10,443 nt of DNA, taken from NCBI GenBank assembly GCA_900766915.1, contig CAAFXE010000285.1, forward strand, positions 1-10,443. Direction: 5' to 3'. The notes beneath the pieces were generated by a model. That model searched no databases and was not told where the DNA came from. It worked only from the letters and a program-made list of their open reading frames with translations. The stretch comes from Lachnospiraceae bacterium. Lineage in GTDB: Bacteria; Bacillota; Clostridia; Lachnospirales; Lachnospiraceae. The number at the start of each line of letters is the position of its first letter. Within the stretch, counting starts at the first letter, position 1. Shown one piece after another: positions 7,150-10,443 of this stretch. Made by a program: the position numbers and the translations under genes.

Positions 7150-7326
7150 TGCACAAGGCAGGTCTTCTGACTCAGGTCTCAACACTGCATTTTGCCTTCC
7201 CGGTTTCCCGGTGGCATTGTAAAATACAGCTCCTCCCATACAGCGGCGTGACCGTGTGAGCTTTTCACTCAACTTCCCTATTCTCCCATACCCGGCTATA
7301 CAGCCCGGTACAGGCACCTTTGTACA
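7150..7326 (-). promoter_or_regulatory. Cobalamin (adenosylcobalamin) riboswitch aptamer upstream of cbiM
   Basis: Read on the minus strand, the element has the conserved cobalamin riboswitch blocks in order. AAGGTGCC (from 7320) is followed by GGGAAGTTGAGTGAAAAGC with CACGGTCACGCCGCTGT (the B12 box form of CCGCCACTGT), then an accessory stem, and finally GAGTCAGAAGACCTGCC (ending near 7157). P1 can be drawn between TGTACAAAGG (7326-7317) and CCTTGTGCA (7158-7150), with a bulge and a wobble. It controls a cobalt uptake and cobaltochelatase operon, the expected target. Downstream hairpins and terminators imply transcriptional control: cobalamin binding should lower cbi expression. Confidence 0.95.
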
Positions 7327-7341
7327 TTCAATTCTGTTTTT

Positions 7342-7370
7342 ATAGTAACGACATATGAAAAAAATGTCAA
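7342..7370 (-). promoter_or_regulatory. Promoter of the cbi operon leader
   Basis: On the minus strand a perfect -35 TTGACA (7370-7365) is followed after 17 bases by TACTAT (7347-7342) as the -10. Transcription should start near 7335, just before riboswitch P1, giving a leader of about 375 nt. Both spacing and position fit a vegetative sigma factor promoter. Confidence 0.8.
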
Positions 7371-7377
7371 TGCGATT

Positions 7378-7416
7378 TTGGGGGAAAGGGGACAAGGGGA
7401 CGGTTCTCTGTCCGGG
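7378..7416. repeat. G-rich repeat-like element between divergent promoters
   Basis: The segment has three G-tract steps (GGGGGAAAGGGGACAAGGGG) followed by GGGGACGGTTCTCTGTCC, whose ends GGAC and GTCC are inverted. I recall this GGGGACGGTTCTCTGTCC core as a frequent dispersed intergenic sequence in clostridial genomes, perhaps linked to REP-associated (Y1) transposases. That is from memory and not proven here; only one copy is in the window. Confidence 0.45.
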
Positions 7417-7435
7417 AAAAAACTTTGACAAATAA

Positions 7436-7464
7436 TTGACAAACACGAGCGAGAGTGCTATAGT
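7436..7464 (+). promoter_or_regulatory. Promoter of the hflK-hflC operon
   Basis: TTGACA (7436-7441), a 17-base spacer and TATAGT (7459-7464) make a near-consensus vegetative promoter; transcription should start near 7471. A second TTGACA at 7425-7430 has no -10 at the right distance. The promoter is divergent from that of the cbi operon, with the G-rich repeat between them. Confidence 0.8.
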
Positions 7465-7470
7465 GAGAAT

Positions 7471-7637
7471 GTACAAAATAAAAGGGGAAAGGCTTTTATT
7501 GTGGCAGTTGTCATTATAAAAGTCTTTTTTTATACCTGTCAGGCACAGTAAGATCCATAAAAACACTGTTTTGCAAATGGATTTTGAAAAGATAAAAACA
7601 ACAGCCACAAAAAACGTTGCGAACAAAGGAGGAAAAA
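7471..7637 (+). promoter_or_regulatory. Structured 5' leader of hflK-hflC (unassigned RNA element)
   Basis: This untranslated leader of about 165 nt holds three linked structures. AAAGGCTTTTAT (7488-7499) pairs with ATAAAAGTCTTT (7516-7527) and is followed by T residues to 7531, like an attenuator, although the stem is poor in GC. AAGATCCAT (7550-7558) pairs with ATGGATTTT (7577-7585), with AAAAC-ACT-GTTTT nested inside. The loop of the first hairpin, TTGTGGCAGTTGT (7499-7511), is complementary to ACAACAGCCACAA (7598-7610) except at one base. That segment lies 15 bases before the AAAGGAGG ribosome site (7625-7632). I do not recognise it as a known riboswitch or T-box. The structure is drawn by hand. 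Confidence 0.5.
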
Positions 7638-8657
7638 ATGTTTAACAAAGGAATGTATCAACAAACGAGTCAGTCACAAACAACCGGGGATGAACAGTTT
7701 GTGCAGCAGGGGAAAAAGAAACCGGTAAATTGGGGAAAAGGGTTAAAGATGATTCCGGTCTTCTTTCTTGGGCTGTTCCTCATATTTTCACTTCTTCAAT
7801 GTGTTTATTCCTTAGAAGAAGATGAATATGCAGTCATTCGAACCTGGGGGTATGTACAGGTGGAAGAAACACCGGGTATTAAGTTTAAACTTCCCTATAT
7901 TCAGAATGTATATAAGGTGAGCAAAGCTTCCAAGCAGTTTGCGGTAGGTTATGATCTGGAAACAGGAGAGTCCATCCATAAGGAGTCCTTCATGATTACC
8001 AACGACTATAATTTCGTGAATGTGGATTTCTATTTTGAATACCAGATCACGGATCCGGTCAAATATTTCTACGCATCAGAAGAGCCGGAAGTTATCGTGA
8101 AAAATCTGGCACAAAGCTATATTCGTGATACCGTAGGAAGCCACGATGTAGATGAAGTGCTCACCACAGGAAAGTATGAGATTCAGTCTGAAATAAAGAC
8201 AAAGCTTCAGGAACGTCTGGAAATGGAAGACATTGGTATTCAGATTACCAATGCGGTAATTCAGGATGCAGAAGTTCCTACCACGGAAGTGGCCCAGGCA
8301 TTTAAAAATGTTGAAGATGCAAAGCAGGGCATGGAAACAGCAATCAACAATGCCAATGCAGATGCCAATACCAGAATCCCAGCAGCAAATGCTCAGGCAG
8401 ACAAGATCGTAAAAGATGCCCAGGCGAAAAAAGAAGCCCTGATCGCGGAAGCGGAAGGACAGGTGGCACGTTTTAATTCCCTATATGAAGAGTACATAAA
8501 GTTCCCGTTGATCACAAAGCAGAGAATGTTCTATGAAACGATGGAAGAAGTCCTTCCTAATATGAACATTTACATTACGGATGGTTCCACGCAGACCATG
8601 CTTCCGTTGGAGCCTTTTAGTCAGCTGGAAGTAAACAGTGCAAATGGAGGACAATAG
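7638..8657 (+). CDS. hflK: HflK-like SPFH/prohibitin-domain membrane protein
   Basis: HflK forms, with HflC, a large membrane-anchored ring or cage. In proteobacteria this complex binds and modulates the FtsH protease. The 339-residue protein has a polar, Gln-rich N-terminus, one membrane helix (about 38-57), and then the SPFH domain starting at EEDEYAVIRTWGYV (60-73) with PGIKFKLPYIQNVYKV (79-94). A later alanine- and charge-rich helix (about 220-280: NVEDAKQGMETAINNANADANTRIPAANAQADKIVKDAQ) is the HflK coiled coil. The C-terminal YYETMEEVLPN-like block is seen as MFYETMEEVLPNMNIYI (297-313). The ATG at 7638 follows AAAGGAGG by five bases; a TTG 21 bases upstream is not needed. It is translationally close to hflC. 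Function in Clostridia is less well studied than in E. coli. Confidence 0.9.
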   Translation: MFNKGMYQQTSQSQTTGDEQFVQQGKKKPVNWGKGLKMIPVFFLGLFLIFSLLQCVYSLEEDEYAVIRTWGYVQVEETPGIKFKLPYIQNVYKVSKASKQFAVGYDLETGESIHKESFMITNDYNFVNVDFYFEYQITDPVKYFYASEEPEVIVKNLAQSYIRDTVGSHDVDEVLTTGKYEIQSEIKTKLQERLEMEDIGIQITNAVIQDAEVPTTEVAQAFKNVEDAKQGMETAINNANADANTRIPAANAQADKIVKDAQAKKEALIAEAEGQVARFNSLYEEYIKFPLITKQRMFYETMEEVLPNMNIYITDGSTQTMLPLEPFSQLEVNSANGGQ

Positions 8658-8658
8658 C

Positions 8659-9528
8659 ATGAAAAAGAAAACATTTTTACTGCCCGTAGCAGTAATTGCT
8701 CTGATAATCTTATTCTCATCCTTCGTGGTAACAAAACCGGGAGAATATCGTGTCATTAAACAATTCGGTAAGATCGTCCGGGTGGAGGAGAATGATGGCT
8801 CTTCCTATGGCGTCAGCTTTAAGATTCCGGTAATTCAGTCAGAGACTGTGATTAGTTCTAAAGTAAGGTTAAGTGACTTGCCGGCCAGTGATGTCATGAC
8901 TTCCGATAAGAAATCCATGATTTCAGACTGCTTTGTCATGTGGAAGATTGAGGATCCTGTGAAGTTTATCCAGAAATTAAGCGGTTCCGCACAGAATGCG
9001 GAATCCCGTATCAGTTCCAATGTATATAATGCATTGAAAAATGTAATCAGCAGCTTAACGCAGGAGGAAGTGATCTCGGGACGCGACGGAGAACTGGCTC
9101 AAATTTTAACAGAACGTCTTGGAACGAATCTGGAAGCCTATGGAATTAAAGTAGAGAAAATTGAGACCAAAATGTTGGATCTTCCGGATGAGAATAAAGA
9201 TGCTGTATATAATCGTATGATTTCAGAAAGAAATAATATTGCCGCATCCTATACCGCACAGGGAGATCAGCAGGCCCAGGAAATCAAAAATGATACCAAT
9301 GAGAAGGTAACGATTCTTCTTGCTCAGGCAGAAAAGAAGTCAGCTACTTTGGTTGCGGAAGGGGAAGCTGAATACATGAGAATCTTAAGTGAAGCTTATA
9401 ATGATGAAAGTAAAGCGGATTTTTATGGATTTGTAAGACAACTGGATGCAGTCAAGACTGCCCTGAAAAATGGAGATAATACGATCGTCCTTGGTAAGGA
9501 TTCGCCAATCGCAGAACTCTTCTATTAA
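8659..9528 (+). CDS. hflC: HflC-like SPFH/prohibitin-domain membrane protein
   Basis: This is the partner of HflK. The 289-residue protein starts with MKKK and a membrane helix (about 5-25), then the SPFH domain (TKPGEYRVIKQFGKIVRV, 25-42). Family marks include the ISERNNIAASYTAQGDQQAQEIKNDTNEK stretch (about 190-218, the HflC coiled coil), LVAEGEAEYMRIL, and the C-terminal ADFYGFVRQLDAVKTAL and VLGKDSPIAELFY, which match ADFYxFxRSLEAY and VLSPDSEFFRYF of E. coli HflC. The ATG at 8659 begins one base after the hflK TAG with GGAGG at 8646-8650; a GTG at 8638 inside hflK is rejected. It is the last gene of this unit before the rRNA operon. No ftsH is in the window. Confidence 0.91.
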   Translation: MKKKTFLLPVAVIALIILFSSFVVTKPGEYRVIKQFGKIVRVEENDGSSYGVSFKIPVIQSETVISSKVRLSDLPASDVMTSDKKSMISDCFVMWKIEDPVKFIQKLSGSAQNAESRISSNVYNALKNVISSLTQEEVISGRDGELAQILTERLGTNLEAYGIKVEKIETKMLDLPDENKDAVYNRMISERNNIAASYTAQGDQQAQEIKNDTNEKVTILLAQAEKKSATLVAEGEAEYMRILSEAYNDESKADFYGFVRQLDAVKTALKNGDNTIVLGKDSPIAELFY

Positions 9529-9560
9529 TAACAGACGGATTTACATATTTTAGAGACTCC

Positions 9561-9613
9561 CGTACAGCCTCTGTTTATGCAGCATTGTTGAATGCATAAG
9601 CAGAGGCTGTACG
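9561..9613. terminator. Long hairpin after hflC (terminator or repeat)
   Basis: The two 21-base arms 9561-9581 and 9593-9613 (beginning CGTACAGCCTCTG) are inverted copies with a single G-T wobble, closing an 11-base loop. An inner alternative, GCATT-GTTG-AATGC, also exists. The hairpin lies 32 bases after the hflC stop and about 60 before the rRNA promoters. No clear T-run follows on either strand, so a terminator role is inferred from position; it could also be a small dispersed palindrome. Confidence 0.5.
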
Positions 9614-9624
9614 TACTTTCACTT

Positions 9625-9702
9625 GAACTTAAATATAAAGTTTAAAAAGTCCAATAAAAAAATTAAAAAGTTGTTGACAAAGAAAGCTATGTATGATAAA
9701 TT
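9625..9702 (+). promoter_or_regulatory. rRNA operon promoter P1 with A/T-rich upstream region
   Basis: TTGACA (9674-9679) and TAAATT (9697-9702) are 17 bases apart. A nearly pure A/T stretch with A-tracts (9625-9672) lies just upstream, as in UP elements that boost rRNA promoters. The start would be near 9709. The core is repeated almost exactly 114 bases downstream. Confidence 0.7.
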
Positions 9703-9774
9703 AATCGAGCTGTCGCAAATGACAACAATGAAATAAAGATTTATGAATGCCTTCTTCGAAAGAGCAAAAAATAA

Positions 9775-9816
9775 ATAAAAAAAGTTGTTGACAAATAAAG
9801 ACAGATGTGATAAATT
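9775..9816 (+). promoter_or_regulatory. rRNA operon promoter P2
   Basis: TTGACA (9788-9793), a 17-base spacer and TAAATT (9811-9816) repeat P1, including the preceding AAAAAGTTG and the following AATC-AGCTG-CGCA. An A-rich tract precedes it. Transcription should start near 9823, about 225 bases before the 16S gene. Tandem promoters are usual for rRNA operons. Confidence 0.7.
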
Positions 9817-10047
9817 AATCAAGCTGACGCATGAGCGAAAGCAAAAAACATGAACATTGATAACTAAACAGTAAAAACCAGTTTTGATCAAAAGATTAAA
9901 ACGTCCTTGAAATTCTTTAATGAGTAATGTCTGGAAAGACAGTTCATAAAGAACGAAATTCAAACCACTTCGATGTGAAAGCGTCGAAGACAAACAGTGA
10001 AACGGAAAGAACAGCCAAGTGTTGTTCTGGACTGGACACAAACTTTT
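9817..10047 (+). promoter_or_regulatory. rRNA operon leader with antitermination and processing elements
   Basis: The leader has no gene. A long stem runs from TTGAA (9907-9911) and TTCTTTA (9913-9919) with TGA (9921-9923) to TCA (9944-9946), TAAAGAA (9947-9953) and TTCAA (9959-9963). It is capped by TGTCT-GGAA-AGACA (9928-9941), a GNRA tetraloop. TTCTTTAATGA (9913-9923) resembles boxA of rrn antitermination. Two small hairpins follow, CTTCGA/TCGAAG (9968-9989) and AGAACA/TGTTCT (10008-10028). The 5' strand of the 16S RNase III stem should also lie here, but its partner is outside the window. Confidence 0.5.

Positions 10048-10443
<396 letters not shown>

Noticed and set aside
6960..7154. Longer N-terminus for CbiM starting in the riboswitch leader
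   Set aside because: The extra 65 codons cover the expression platform and both terminators. The start at 6959 has a good Shine-Dalgarno and gives a proper signal peptide.
7425..7430. Additional TTGACA as a second hflK promoter
   Set aside because: No acceptable -10 hexamer lies 16-18 bases downstream; the TTGACA at 7436 has one at 17 bases.
7042..7626. Open reading frame of 194 codons on the minus strand
   Set aside because: It runs across the hflK leader, both promoters, the G-rich repeat and the cobalamin riboswitch. Its translation looks like no protein and it has no ribosome site.
7471..7637. T-box or known riboswitch in the hflK leader
   Set aside because: No T-box sequence (TGGNACCGCG type) or other recognisable aptamer core is present, and the downstream genes are not amino acid or metabolite genes.

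Overview
The window looks like chromosomal DNA from an anaerobic Gram-positive bacterium of the Lachnospiraceae (Clostridia). The evidence is the clostridial-type 16S rRNA 5' end at the right edge, strong AGGAGG ribosome binding sites, moderate GC, and the gene families present. The genus cannot be fixed from about 400 bases of 16S.

Layout, left to right. (1) Bases 1-3461, plus strand: three genes of a nucleoside-type ABC importer of the YufO-YufP-YufQ (NupOPQ) family. They are a double ATPase whose first ~60 residues lie outside the window and two permeases, translationally coupled or nearly so. (2) Bases 3469-6959, minus strand, convergent with the first operon: a cobalt uptake operon cbiM-cbiN-cbiQ-cbiO. 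Its last gene is read in frame, with no stop codon, into a full-length anaerobic cobaltochelatase cbiK. The junction keeps a Shine-Dalgarno and ATG, so both a CbiO-CbiK fusion and a free CbiK are possible. (3) Bases 6960-7370, minus strand: the cbi leader, with a clear promoter, a class I-type cobalamin riboswitch and two overlapping intrinsic terminators just before the cbiM ribosome site. (4) Bases 7378-7416: a short G-rich repeat-like element between two divergent promoters. (5) Bases 7425-9528, plus strand: a promoter, a structured leader of about 165 nt that matches no RNA class I know, and an hflK-hflC pair of SPFH membrane proteins. (6) Bases 9561-9613: a 21-bp hairpin. (7) Bases 9625-10443: an A/T-rich upstream region, two nearly identical tandem rRNA promoters, a structured rrn leader with a boxA-like site inside a stem, and the first ~396 bases of 16S rRNA.

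How the parts work together. The cbi operon imports cobalt (CbiMNQO) and inserts it into sirohydrochlorin (CbiK), the first cobalt step of anaerobic B12 synthesis. The riboswitch should shut the operon off when cobalamin is plentiful. HflK and HflC should form a large membrane-bound hetero-oligomer; no ftsH lies beside them here. The two observations most worth testing are the in-frame CbiO-CbiK junction and the structured leader of hflKC, in which a hairpin loop is complementary at 12 of 13 positions to a segment just upstream of the hflK ribosome site.
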